64,000 nt of DNA from Tetraselmis striata (lineage: Eukaryota > Chlorophyta > Chlorodendrophyceae > Chlorodendrales > Chlorodendraceae). Location of the stretch: assembly GCA_006384855.1 (NCBI GenBank), contig VCJN01000548.1, positions 62,001-126,000 on the forward strand. The letters are read 5' to 3'. The position numbers were made by a program, and so were the translations under genes. Shown in pieces: positions 45,880 to 56,226 of this stretch. Under the pieces are notes generated by a model. It was not told where the DNA came from, searched no databases, and worked only from the letters and a program-made list of their open reading frames with translations. How positions within the stretch are numbered: position 1 is the stretch's first letter; each line of letters begins with the position of its first letter.

Positions 45880-46555
45880 GCTTTTAACATATGCGCACTA
45901 GAAGCAAAATTAAAAGCAGTTGTGAAAGGTTGCCAGCAAAAGAGAGATATAAGCCTGAAACCAAGGGTCAAGAAGGAGGTCAAGGAGGCAAGCACCAAGG
46001 AAGAGCCATGAGGACCGGGATGTTACCAAGTCGCCAAGGAACCACATGGTCCAAGGAAACACTGAAAGCCAAGGAACGACAAGAAAAAGCCGAAAGGGAA
46101 ACAGGAAACCAATGGGGACCACCGCCTAGGGGTGGGCCATCAGCCGCGGCGCGTGCGCTTGCAGCCGATGATCCGGGTCATAGCAACACAGGCTGACGAG
46201 CAGCGACGCGACGACGCTGGCGCATGAGCACCATCACGTAGTGCCGCGCGCGCCACAACGACCCCGCCGAGAACGTTGTCTGCATGCGCCATGTTGATGA
46301 GCAAGGAGAGACGGCGGCGCCACGCCGACAAGAGCTGGCCGATTTTCTGGCCAGTGTGCGTGTGGCTAGCTAGATTTCGCGAGACACACCAAGAAAGCCT
46401 CAACATGCGGGGCCAACGAGCCGAGCTCGGAGACGGCGAAAGAACGAAGCGACGCATGCCGGCGGCGTTTCGGACACCTTCGTCATACTTTTGGATTTTG
46501 TGGCGCTCTGCGGCCCGCAATGCATCCTGGGGTGATGTGACCCCATAAGATTTCA
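45880..46555 (-). mobile_element. 5'-truncated LINE copy (restriction-like endonuclease type)
   Basis: The minus-strand frame from 46555 reads DALRAAERHKIQKYDEGVRN, then QLLSAWRRRLSLLINMAHAD and ends MTRIIGCKRTRRG at 46140. This matches the last 135 residues of the LINE protein at 51302-52934, with a frameshifted patch around 46460-46400. The following 3' UTR (46139-45880) also matches, including CTTTTGCTGGCAACC. The copy ends near a TTGTAAAAATTT stretch. The 5' end is truncated, as is typical of incomplete reverse transcription. Confidence 0.8.
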
Positions 46556-46799
46556 AAGGGAGGAAGACAGGGAGATCCGCCGAAAAGTACGCAAGCTTCA
46601 TTACATGAAATAAGGCGAGGTACTTGCGGCATAGAGCCACAAAAGAGGGAGGGAGGGCAGGTTGTGCGGGCCGTAGAGGGACTCGATACTGCCTCGCATG
46701 AGCTTGCTCTAGGGGGCCTTCGGTTCGGTGCCGGCGATGAAGTAGGTAGGTGTAGCCTTTGTAGTGCGGCGGACGCGCCGGAACACGCCGTACGCTCCT

Positions 46800-48183
46800 G
46801 CCGAGTTTAGTGTGATGCTCGCCGGGTGGTGACGACATGGCCAGGTGCAATACGAAGTTGACGGCATGACGGCGTGGTATTGTAGCCGCTGACCTCGTAG
46901 CCAGCGTCGCGTGAGTACCTGGCTCGCCTAGCTGCCCGCGAAAGGCCGCTGCGCAGGCGACGGGCAAAGAGGGTTAGCGCGGCAGGTAGGTATGGAGGGG
47001 CGCGCCAAAAAGGGGGAATCGGTGTAGACTCGCGATGTGGAAGAACGTAGTATAGCCGGAGGGGTTGACCCCGGCGAGGATAGGGGGAGGAGGACGGCTT
47101 GCGCAGGAGAGTCGGCGGTGAGGGAGTCCCGCTCATGCCGACGACTCCAGTGCAACGTTGCTTGGAAGGCCCGCCCGCCGGAGGCGTGTCCTCGAAACGC
47201 GGCTGCCTAGGGTCGGCACAGCGAAGCACTCCTTCATTCGGACATGTCGACCGTGGGGGCCTCATTTTTCGCCTTGCCCTTACCATAGTCCTTGGTCGCG
47301 TCCTTTGCGAAGGTGGCTCGTGGCGCCACCGCCGCACGCCCCGGGCGCGTAAAATGTCTTGAAGTTTTCGCGGCTGCCGCCGCCGCCGTCCCGGTCGCAT
47401 CGTTGCGCCGAAGGGCGCCGCCAAAGCTCTGACGGGCGGTGGTTTTCGCGGCGCTCGCGTTGTTGGCGTCATAGACGCGGTCCTTGTAGAGCTCAAGTAA
47501 CTCGGGCGACCCCATGTTCTGAGTACCGGGGCGGAGGTAGCGCTCCCGTATGACGTCGAGAGCGAGTGTCATTGTGGTGCATATGCGTATCATCCTTGGG
47601 CTTCCGGAGGTAAGCCAGGCGGAACCGATGGCCGTCGTCGATGGAAATGCTTTGGACGATGGCCTCGAGCCACTGCCTGAAGGCCGGCGTAAATCCGTCG
47701 GTGACGCATGCCAGCGTCAGTAGCTTACGCAACTCGACAGTCGAGCCGGCGAGGAAGGCCCCGTAGCACGCGGCGTGGCAGTACTCATCCGCTGCCGGCT
47801 AGAGGCGAGGGTTACCAAACAGGTACTCGAGCACATGGTCGGGGGCGATAGGTAAGAGGCCCGGGCATCGCAGACTGTCGGGAGGCATCCCGTTCTCAAA
47901 ACCGGACAAACAAAAGCGAGGGCAGGTTTCCAATCAAGGTGGTGTGGTTTGCTCGACGGGGCGAAGGGCGCAAGACGTTCCGGTCCTGACCACCGGCGCA
48001 TGACTCGTTCTCGCCCGGAATGGCGTCCTCTTGAGTGGTGAAACACCTGGAGAGCTCCTCCTGGATGAGTTGCTTCATTCTTGTAGTGTCTTCCGCCTCA
48101 CGACGCGCCGCCTCGATGGAATCTTGCGCAGTAGCCGCCGTCCCGACGCCCCCGACAGTCGCCGCCTTGCCGGCGTCGACCAT
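46800..48183 (-). pseudogene. gag-like retroelement ORF, broken
   Basis: The minus-strand pieces begin MVDAGKAATVGGVGTAATAQ (48183), with a likely coiled coil (SIEAARREAEDTTRMKQLIQ). They continue in other frames with LRKLLTLACVTDGFTPAFRQ and DDGHRFRLAYLRKPKDDT, then DVIRERYLRPGTQNMGSPEL and KTTARQSFGGALRRNDATGT. The helical, then Ala/Arg-rich layout fits a gag-like or ORF1-type protein, but I recognise no domain. It may be the ORF1 of a retroelement whose 3' part is lost. Confidence 0.4.
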
Positions 48184-48536
48184 CTTAGGGCCGGTGGGTG
48201 AGCCGCCGCCAGATATATATATAGCAAAAGGGTCATCCGGGAGAAGAAAGAAAGCTCAAGCCTCGGCTTGAGCTGGTCATGTAGCAGCGAGAGCGGAGGG
48301 TGGAAAATTTAGTACCGTTTCCGAGGGCATGCACTCTGCACGGTCCGAAACCGCGAGTTTGTGTTGTGCGGGCAGGAGGCAAGCACAAAACTAAGAGAGT
48401 GGTCCAGTCTATTAGACGATTATGGTTTTATAAGATTTGATGGGTACGAAGGTGACCGCTGTTTTTGCCGCGGAAGGCAGCACGCAAAGTGCCGTATATC
48501 GGCATCTCATTGCTGAAACACCAGGATTGCTCATGG

Positions 48537-48539
<3 letters not shown>

Positions 48540-48583
<44 letters not shown>
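48540..48583. repeat. (AT)n microsatellite
   Basis: About 22 AT units. Confidence 0.97.
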
Positions 48584-48585
<2 letters not shown>

Positions 48586-48756
48586 GGCGTGGCGCAGAGA
48601 TCGCGGACAACTAGTGTCGACATCAGTTTACCCGAAGCTAGGTACGGGGAGGGAAAAGGTAAACCCCAAGAACACAGCTCTAAACAAAACGTTGAACAAC
48701 AGAGAACTGCTCGTAGCGCTTGTTTGCCAATTAGTTTCAAAGGGAGGGGGCTATGT

Positions 48757-49954
48757 GATCACATCGCTTCCCGCGGTAACCCGTACCGTAGTGCGCAAAC
48801 TGCCCGAATATGTTATCTTCGAAATGCCGTTTTCCGCCCACGCAACTGCAAGCGTGCGGCTGCGGCACGGCGCCATGTACATGCCCACCCATTCGTCACC
48901 TTGCCACATTCTCATTCACAGCCACCCACTGCCCCGCAACCAACCGCGGCACCGGCCCGGATCCCGCGCGGGCACCATGGACCCCAAACGGGACTTCCGG
49001 CTGCCTTGCGCGGCTGCTTTGGCCTGAGAGGCCAAGCAATTCAAGTTCTCCATGGCCACCCTCAAGACCATGCGCAGTGCTCGCACGCCCACCCTCTCAC
49101 ATCCCTCAACTTCGCACCAATGCCGATGATCTGCTCGGCGTAGGAAAAGTGCCTTTCACGGTTAGAGGACCTAGCCACGTGTATTAGGCAACTTTCTGTC
49201 TTACTGGACTCTATCCTAGCGTGTTTTACAATCCCTTAGTCGCGTTTCCGTGGATCGGTGTTACTGTGGCAGAGCGCGAGTGGGAGGATGGCACCGGTGG
49301 GGGCGCGGCACCCACCCTCAGCCAACTACCCGGTTGCGCAGCCCGGACCAACCCTCGCTACCCGAACCACGACGGCATCAGGTTCCTAGATCTGTCCTCG
49401 GATGAGGACGAGGACGTGGCGGGTAGAGTGTCGGAGTGGGAATAGGGGAGGGGGGGGGGGGGGGGCGACGAGGAGGACGATTTGGAGCTGTCCCTGACTA
49501 TACCGGACGCGTCGTGACGGTCCCGGAGCGTCTCGTCAAGCACGGCACCGTCGCACGCGGTGCCACTTACCGCTTGCCCTGCCTCGCCGAAGCGGAGGCC
49601 TTCAACATCATGGACGTCGATGGTAAGCAGCCCATCGGCTTGCTCTAAAAATGAGTGCCGCAACGTGACTGAGCGATGGCGGTGGGGTTGGTTGGTTAAT
49701 ATTTACAATTAACTCGTAACGCCAATCGTACTCGCTACAAATGCCATTCTAACTTTTCTGTTGCCGCCCCCGCCCGCCCTTCGGGATACCGGCCAAAACG
49801 CTCTGCCGGTCGTTCAAGCAGGACGCCATCATCTGCTTCGTCCCTCCGATGCCGCAGGTGCACAGTGTACCAACGGTGCGAACGCATACCGATATAACAC
49901 ATTCGGGCAGTTTTCGCAATATCGTACGGGTTGCCGCGGGAAGCGATGTGATAC
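48757..49954. mobile_element. element bounded by about 60-base inverted repeats
   Basis: The left arm 48757-48815 (CACATCGCTTCCCGCGG, ACCCGTAC, AACTGCCCGAAT, GTTAT) is present inverted at 49893-49954 at about 85% identity. The 1.1 kb between holds two plus-strand frames, 49221-49445 and 49436-49648, which may be one broken gene: an acidic LDLSSDEDEDVAG block, then VTVPERLVKHGTVARGATYR. No transposase motif is recognised and the ends show no clear target duplication, so a DNA transposon or foldback element is only inferred. Confidence 0.5.
49221..49648 (+). pseudogene. unrecognised broken ORF inside the inverted-repeat element
   Basis: The first frame (FYNPLVAFPWIGVTVAEREW to RVSEWE) stops at 49443, just before an 18-base G run. 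The second frame (VVTVPERLVKHGTVARGATY, then CLAEAEAFNIMDVDGKQPIG) ends at 49648. A slippage indel in the G run could explain the frame break. No family is recognised. Confidence 0.35.
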
Positions 49955-51287
49955 CGATGTACAAGCGCAACGTAGCGCATGAAGAGGTTACGCCGGCAGT
50001 CACCCCGCCCGCTGGCTCTCCCACCCCAAGCAAGGCAACCACACGGTCGGAAGTCCTAGCGTGCCATCAAGGGGACTACGGTAGGCAAGCAGTACGGCGG
50101 TATTAGCAATTCGGAGTCCCCCAACATCTTAGGGATGCCCCGGCCCGCCTTGAGAGAGAGCAGCGCAAGATGAGAGTGCGTGAGGGAAAGAAGATGCTTG
50201 CTGATAGAAGGAAGGCGGCGGCCAGGCGCTAGCCGCGCGCTGTAATATTTACTCTACATCTCTCACACTTTGGATCGCAATTGTCATGAAAAAGCTAATA
50301 CAATACAATGGTTCTATGGGGGGAAGGGGGGTTGCGGTGCTGCGGCTCCCGTGGGCGCAGCCCGCTTGGTGCCCCCGCCCGGTGGGGGGGGGGGGGGGGG
50401 GGGCTCTATGTGGGCGCATCGCGATTCGTGCCCCGTACGCCCCGCCTCATCGGCCGCTTTGGTGCGGGCACCTCATGCTAGTGGCGCTTTATTCATGAAT
50501 TTTCATGTAGCCAATAAAGACCTTCCCTACCTTAACTCCGGTGCCCAGTAGTGCCCCTCCGGTAGGCAGTCTTTGTGACCCAGTGAGCGTGCTCATACCC
50601 GTGGCAACCATAGTTCAGCAGGTCGCCACACCACCTGATCAGGGATATGGCCTTGCAGAATGTGGCAGATCGCGGCGGTGGCAACGTCATTCCCACTTGC
50701 AACATTGACAAATGCATGCAAGAATTTCTCGGCCACCTGCTTGACCTGTTGTGCGCGAGCTTCCCGTAGGTTCGGAGGTGGCGGACGGGCGGTGCTGGGT
50801 GCGCGCGCTGGGTCCACGAGCCCAAGCAGCATGTGTCAGTTTGGTGGTAGTTCGGACCGAACTCAGTTTGGTTCGGGCAATTCGGACAGTTCAGTTGTTC
50901 AGTTCAGTCCGAACTGCAGTTCAGTTCGGTCCGAAATGTATTCGATCGAACTCCCTAATCCAGTTCGCCTGAATCCATGCCAGTTCGGTCCGAACCGAAC
51001 TCAGCCGATGTGAGTTCGGCACAACCCTTGTAATATACGCCGAGAATTCTTTGTAACTACGTCGTAAGACTAGAAGTCAGAAGTAAAGTTCGCCCCGCGG
51101 GTCATCGGCCGAAGCAAGCCGCCAGCCCGCCCAAGGCCAGCACTGCTTGGCCTCGTAACGTTTTTTCCCCCCCGCCTCCGGGACAGGACTGGCACCAAAA
51201 CCCTTGCGGCGTCTCCACGACGGCCCTTTAGGCATCAGCAATCCAGTTACGGAAAGCCCTGGTAGGCGACCCTCCTTAACTCCGTTC
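49955..51287. other. intergenic / element debris, no gene recognised
   Basis: Contains a basic frame tail near 50140-50230 (REQRKMRVREGKKMLADRRK), a 20-base G run at 50384-50403 and the palindrome cluster at 50842-51005. No gene can be supported. Confidence 0.4.
50842..51005. repeat. cluster of TTCGGACCGAA-type palindromes
   Basis: AGTTCGGACCGAACT, CAGTTCGGTCCGAA, AGTTCAGTCCGAACTGCAG and related units recur about eight times in 165 bases, many self-complementary, so the region can fold in several alternative hairpins. Confidence 0.85.
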
Positions 51288-53175
51288 AAGTCATCAAGCA
51301 GTCTCGAAGATGCCGACGCCGCCGCATTTTCAACGCTTGCCGGCATATGGGGTGTTGACCCCGACCTCTTGGATACGCCCTCCATGCGCACGCAGCTGTC
51401 CCTCCCGGTCCAATTTGGGGGCCTCGGCATCGGCGATAATGTGTCTATAGCAGATGCCTCCCACATCGGCGCTGCCGCCCTCGTGGTTGGCCAAGCTGTG
51501 ACTTTCCTCCGTGCTCAACACGCCACCCTGAGCGACGCTGGGGCGTTCTTTTCCGACCCGTCCGGCGTGTCTAGCCCTCAAAGCCTCTACCTTGTTGGGG
51601 CGTCCTCGATCCACCAGGCTTTGGCCACCCCAACGTTGGAGCTCGATGCCAGCGCCAACGCGTCGGCGCCGATGTGGGCTATCGAGCTTCGCGCCGCTCA
51701 TACGCGTGTCGTTAACGAGTGTGGAGACGCGGTGCTCGAAGATCTAGCGGGGCCATTGGCCTCTGCCTTGAAGTTGCTCCCCTCCAAGCGCTCCCACGTT
51801 GCCCGGGCCGGCTGCTCGGACGCCGGGGCTGAGCCGGCGTCTGCTTTGCGCTCGGCGGCCGACCTCCAAGCTATCCCGCATTACTCGGACTTCCCCTTGC
51901 ACTCCATGCGGAAAGTACAGGAAACCCTGAGCCACCGCATCCACACGGTCCGTTTCGCAAAGCTGGCTGCGCGTATGCCTAGAAGCGGCCCTGACAGCAA
52001 CCGCTTCCGAGGCCGCCTCTTACGCGCTGCGACGGCGTTCCTGGTGACTGATCCTCCATGTGAGGGTCGCCTTGGTGAAGTCCGTGAGCGTTCCCCTGAG
52101 TACTACGATTCCATGTTCCGCGTGGCCGCTTGCCGCCCATTTGGCCTTCCGGCGTCTCCTGTCCTCTCCCTTGGCGAGCCATGCTCTTGTGCTTCTTGCT
52201 CCTTCTCGGTACAAGGCATGCTTGCCCGTTTTGAGGATGCTGGCGTGGAGTTCACTCCTTCAACTTGGGCGGTTGCATACGCTGATCACGTGGCACGCTG
52301 CTCTGGGGGCGACTCCAATCACGCCGCACACGAGTGGGCGGCACATGGCCTTTCCGACATTTGCCACGACGTGAAGTCAGCGCTGGGCGTGGGTGTCCAG
52401 ATCCTCACGGAGCCGTCGGTGCTTGTTTCTCTCCCGAAGGGCAGCGACGGGCGGCCCGCCGATGTTGGGCTTTTTGGGTATGGCGGTATCCGCGGAAACA
52501 CGGTTGCTGTCGATACCACCATTGCCCCTATCCTCGGCGTGTCAACCCCGGATCCAACGACTGCTTTGCGGGCTGCAGAGCGCCACAAAATCCAGAAGTA
52601 TGACGAGGGTGTCCGAAACGCCGCCGGCATGCTTCGCTTTGTCCCTTTCGCCGTTTCCGAGTTTGGCTCGCTGGCCCCGCACGCTGAGGCCTTCTTGGTG
52701 GAGCTCGCGAAAGCTAGCCAAGCACACACTGGCAAGAATATCGGCCAGCTCTTGTCTGCGTGGCGCCGCCGTTTCTCCTTGCTCATCAACATGGCTCATG
52801 CAGACAATGTTCTTGGCGGGGTCGCGGCCGCGCGTGTGGCACGTGATGGTGCTCCTGCGCCCGCGTCGCGTCGTTCGTCGGCATGTGTTGCTATGACCCG
52901 GGTCATTGGCTGCAAGCGTCCTCGCCGTGCCTGATAGCCTACCCCGGGGCGGGGGTTCTTGGAGTTTCTGGCAGCTAAGTGACTTCGTGGTTCCCTTGGC
53001 TCCTTTTTGTCTATTGGCTCCCTGTCCTCCTGTTCGACCTTGTTTTCAGGCTTAAGTATCTCTTTTGCTGGCAACCTCTCATAATTGCTCTTAGTTCTCT
53101 TTGTAGTGCGTTTTTTGTGAAAGCCCCGATGTAAATATAATATACCAGGTAAAAAAAAAAAAAGTCATCAAGCAG
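51288..53175 (+). mobile_element. 5'-truncated LINE insertion with perfect 14-bp target-site duplication
   Basis: AAGTCATCAAGCAG at 51288-51301 recurs exactly at 53162-53175, directly after a 13-base poly(A) at about 53151-53163. The inserted DNA is therefore about 51302-53161: the 3' part of a LINE ORF, its 3' UTR and tail. Truncation at the 5' end plus tail plus duplication is the signature of target-primed reverse transcription. A second, older copy lies at 45880-46555. Confidence 0.9.
51302..52934 (+). pseudogene. C-terminal part of a LINE reverse transcriptase polyprotein with restriction-like endonuclease
   Basis: Open for about 540 residues from the insertion point to the TGA at 52932. 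Only the region after the reverse transcriptase palm remains. It has the post-RT segment LSLPVQFGGLGIGDNVSIAD; a zinc-knuckle-like CSCASC (about 52183-52202) followed by ADHVARC; and an endonuclease core with RPADVGLFGYGG (about 52451) and VAVDTTIAP (about 52504), the PD-(D/E)xK-type site of R2/CRE-like LINEs. A conserved tail, HKIQKYDEGVRNAAGM to the C-terminal CKRPRRA, follows. The lack of stops implies a recent insertion. The frame continues upstream into flanking DNA by chance. It cannot copy itself without the missing RT domain. Confidence 0.85.
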
Positions 53176-53894
53176 ATTGCCGAAGCATTATTCTGCAAGA
53201 CCTCGGAACGTATTACAGGTAGTCAGTACAGTAACCGCGATCGACGTATCCGCGGCGCGCGCGCCCCGCGTGTCTGCAGCGCGCGCGGAAGCCGCCGAGA
53301 TGATGACGGGATTATGGATATGATATGGCAACCGCGCCCAGCTCGAGCTTCACGTTTCTGGAGGAGACGCGGGAGGGCACACTCCAAACAGGCCAGGGTT
53401 ACCAGTAAGGATTCGCAGCAGGCGCGGGGACGTACCTGTAGTTATTGCCGGTGCCGTAATACGCCACCTGCACTAGAAGATACCGGTCCGGGGAGCGCCA
53501 CCTGCGCATCGCCCCGTCAGCCTGGCGTGCGATACTCGGCAGCAAGAGGTGTGATCCTGCCGCTGCCCCCAGGCCACTTGCCGCTGGAGGGTCTGAACGC
53601 TGAGGTTGAGCGCGAGCTGGAACGGTCTTCGTGTCGGCTGAACCCGCCTGTCCGTTCCCTGGCACGGGCTATGAACCCGGGCGGATAAAGAACAGAAAAA
53701 TTCCCAACCCGCGGGCGTGGCCGGCCCGCCCGGGCATATCAGAGGGAAGCCCCAGTAAGATAGCACGCCACACTCCTCCGTCACATTGATCATTTCTGGG
53801 GGGGAGGGGGGGGGGGGGGGCGGGGGGGGAGGGGGGTATACGCCTTTCCTTTGTAGCTGTCGCTCCGCTGAGCACCTCGACGACCTGGGCGCAG
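53176..53894. other. no gene recognised
   Basis: Minus-strand frames at 53399-54132 are open and moderately protein-like (for example YLLVQVAYYGTGNNYRYVPA) but match nothing I know. G runs fill 53798-53836. Confidence 0.4.
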
Positions 53895-54400
53895 ATGGCG
53901 GACGTACTTGCTGCCCCGGAATGCCTGGCGGCCCCGGGCGGGCCGGGCGCGAGCGGCGGCGATACAGGCCAAGCCTGCAACGGAGCCATTGAGGGAAGCG
54001 GTCATCAGCAGACGGTGCGTCCCTCACCGCCCCTTCCGCCGCGCCTCGTCGTCTGGCCGGCACTGTCGTCACGCGGGCTCGGCCGGGCGCTGATGGCACA
54101 GAGTGGCCCATCCACCGCCAATCCGTCACCAATGGTCGCGTAATGCATCAACCACCGCGGCTAGCAGAGCAGGGACACAGCTGGCCGCTTTCTAGGCTCA
54201 CACGGGACAAGGGGTGGTAGTGCCCGTATCGAGCTTTTGGAATCCCATGCCGCGCATGTTACTACTACTACTACTACTACTTTGGGGAGAGGGGGGGGGG
54301 GGGGGGGGGGGGGCTTGCCTGCTCAGTGGTGCTGTTGCAGGCAGCCCTCCTCCTGTGGGACCAGCTGCGAGGTGTGCTGAGCCGGGATATCCGGACATAG
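53895..54400 (+). CDS. possible small two-exon gene, function unknown
   Basis: Exon 53895-54014 (ATG, MADVLAAPECLAAPGGPGAS to GSGHQQT) ends at an ACG/GTGCGT donor. Exon 54341-54400 follows a TGTTGCAG acceptor and reads AALLLWDQLRGVLSRDIRT then stop. The phases match, giving 59 residues. The second half looks like an amphipathic helix. The intron carries a G run in the sense direction, unlike most genes here. No family is recognised. It could be chance, or the 3' end of a longer gene. Confidence 0.3.
54258..54283. repeat. (ACT)n microsatellite
   Basis: About eight ACT units, followed by a G run of about 25 bases (54289-54313). Confidence 0.95.
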
Positions 54401-56021
54401 AGAGATTTGTCCGGACTGGCTTCGAATGGCATGGGCGATGTGTGCGATGCCACTCTCTAAGGGGTCACTCTCCCTGCTCAGCAGGCGCACATACTGCACG
54501 ACGGCACGTCCTAATCTAGTGAAACCAACAGCTTGCCGGGCCGGGTACCCAGCGAATGTGCACCCTTAGATGGCGATGCAAGTGAGATGTAGCTGGGCAG
54601 AGATCCAGCGAGCACTAGTGTTTGCTGGAAGCACTCCTGGGAACGTCCGTGGTACCGCCGTGGAATTCTTAGTCAAGGAGAGGCCTTTTGGGAATACGGG
54701 TATATGCTTCGCGGGTGTACTCACTGGGCAGGTCACTGCAAGAGTGCAGTGGGATCCATGCAACACATAAGTGGGTTCTCACAGGGTAGTTCCATGGAAA
54801 CGCATATGTATCAGCGGCGGCATACCACCACCCCGGCCCCACATTGCATTGCCTACACGTTCTCCTTGGCCAGGTGAATCTTTCCCTTCCATTCTGCGCC
54901 AGCAAGAGCAGTAGCAGTTAGTGCTGGAAGCCAGTTTGTTTCCGATGAGTGTGAAGCTATTCCACACATGGACTGTTTATTTGCACATATCAGTGATATA
55001 CCATATGGCCAGAGGGCTGCATTGTGTCGGCGCAGTCTGTTCCACCTTGGCTGAGATACTGTTTGAAACTGCGGAGCTGCTTTGTTGGGCCCCCGGTCTC
55101 CTACTCCTCAGGTGGATGCATCCTTACCTCTTACCTGCTACTCGCAGCACATAAGGACCAAAATCATTCAAACGCCGCCTGTAGAGGATGCCGGCTCAAG
55201 CTTTCCTGCTGCCAGCCCTATTTTAAATCCATTGTTATGTGGCAGCCGACGAGGGAGGAAATCAAACAACATCTGATTTAAGTAGGCCTTGCGGCGCGCA
55301 TCAGCAGCGTCCTTGCTCGTATAGTAGGTACCCGGTAGTAAGATTAATATGATGCCTGGTCGATTAATTCTATGTATTTAAGGTAGTAACTTTAAGGTAC
55401 TACCTTAATACCTTAATTAGGGTATTAACATTTACATTTGATGTATTTAAGTTATTCACATTATTAACCGACACATAAGCTCCCCGGGATTTAATGATGG
55501 AAGTATCCAGGGGTAAGCGCGCCCCCATCATACCAATTTTAGGGTATGTGCAGAACCCTATTCTAGTGTTGTATTTTTACAGCACATGTTGTACGACTAC
55601 AACACATTTTGCCGAGGCAATATTATAGTATTTAGGTAGCCTAACTACAATAATATAGTAGTACGACTTGCACCTCGTACTATAGGTAGTCATTTCCGAT
55701 ATATCGCCTTCTGCTGCTAGCTCATGTAATTATTCACTATAGGTAGTATATTAGTACGGTACTGGGATGAACATTCGACAGTACTGTACATTACCAGTAA
55801 GTTGCGCGCGTATAACTTCCAGGTACCGTGCAAGTTAGACCGGCGCGGTGATGCGTACTGGATTCGCCCCCTCACCCACCCCTTTGCCGCCTCGACCCCC
55901 TTCGTGCGCGCGTCGTCCGACTCGCAGCAGCAAGTTATCCCTAAACCCCTGCTTTGATTCCTCCAACTTTCAGCGCTTCCAGTGCTTGAAAGTTTTTGTG
56001 CACGTGCCAGCTGCCGCGCGC
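54401..56021. other. intergenic, upstream of the Pumilio gene
   Basis: AT-rich from 55330 to 55800, with short self-complementary boxes such as AAGGTAGTA/TACTACCTT at 55380-55410. Short frames at 54570-55280 have no motif. The promoter of the downstream gene probably lies here. Confidence 0.45.
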
Positions 56022-56044
56022 ATGAATCCTTACTCCGGCGAGAG
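56022..56044 (+). CDS. possible first coding exon of the Pumilio gene
   Basis: An ATG opens MNPYSGE followed directly by a strong donor (GAGAG/GTATGT). It is the best start candidate upstream of the first certain exon, but it ends in phase 2. The good acceptor at 56226 needs phase 0, and the only phase-matched acceptor, near 56142, has a poor pyrimidine tract. Treat it as a candidate only. Confidence 0.3.
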
Positions 56045-56226
56045 GTATGTACCTCGAGGAATCTGGCCTGGCTAGTGCGTGACACGATGCGTTATCGGGG
56101 TGTCGTCCGACCTAGGCTAGTCGCTGCGAGAACGCGCCAAGTATAATTCCACCACGATTATGCACAAACATTCCTGCTCCCTGCGCCGAGCTAAAGCGCC
56201 GAGTCCCCCCATCCGGCCTGCTGCAG

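Noticed and set aside
51204-51301. Start of the LINE protein upstream of the insertion point
   Set aside because: The open frame begins before the target-site duplication, so those codons belong to flanking DNA and are open by chance.
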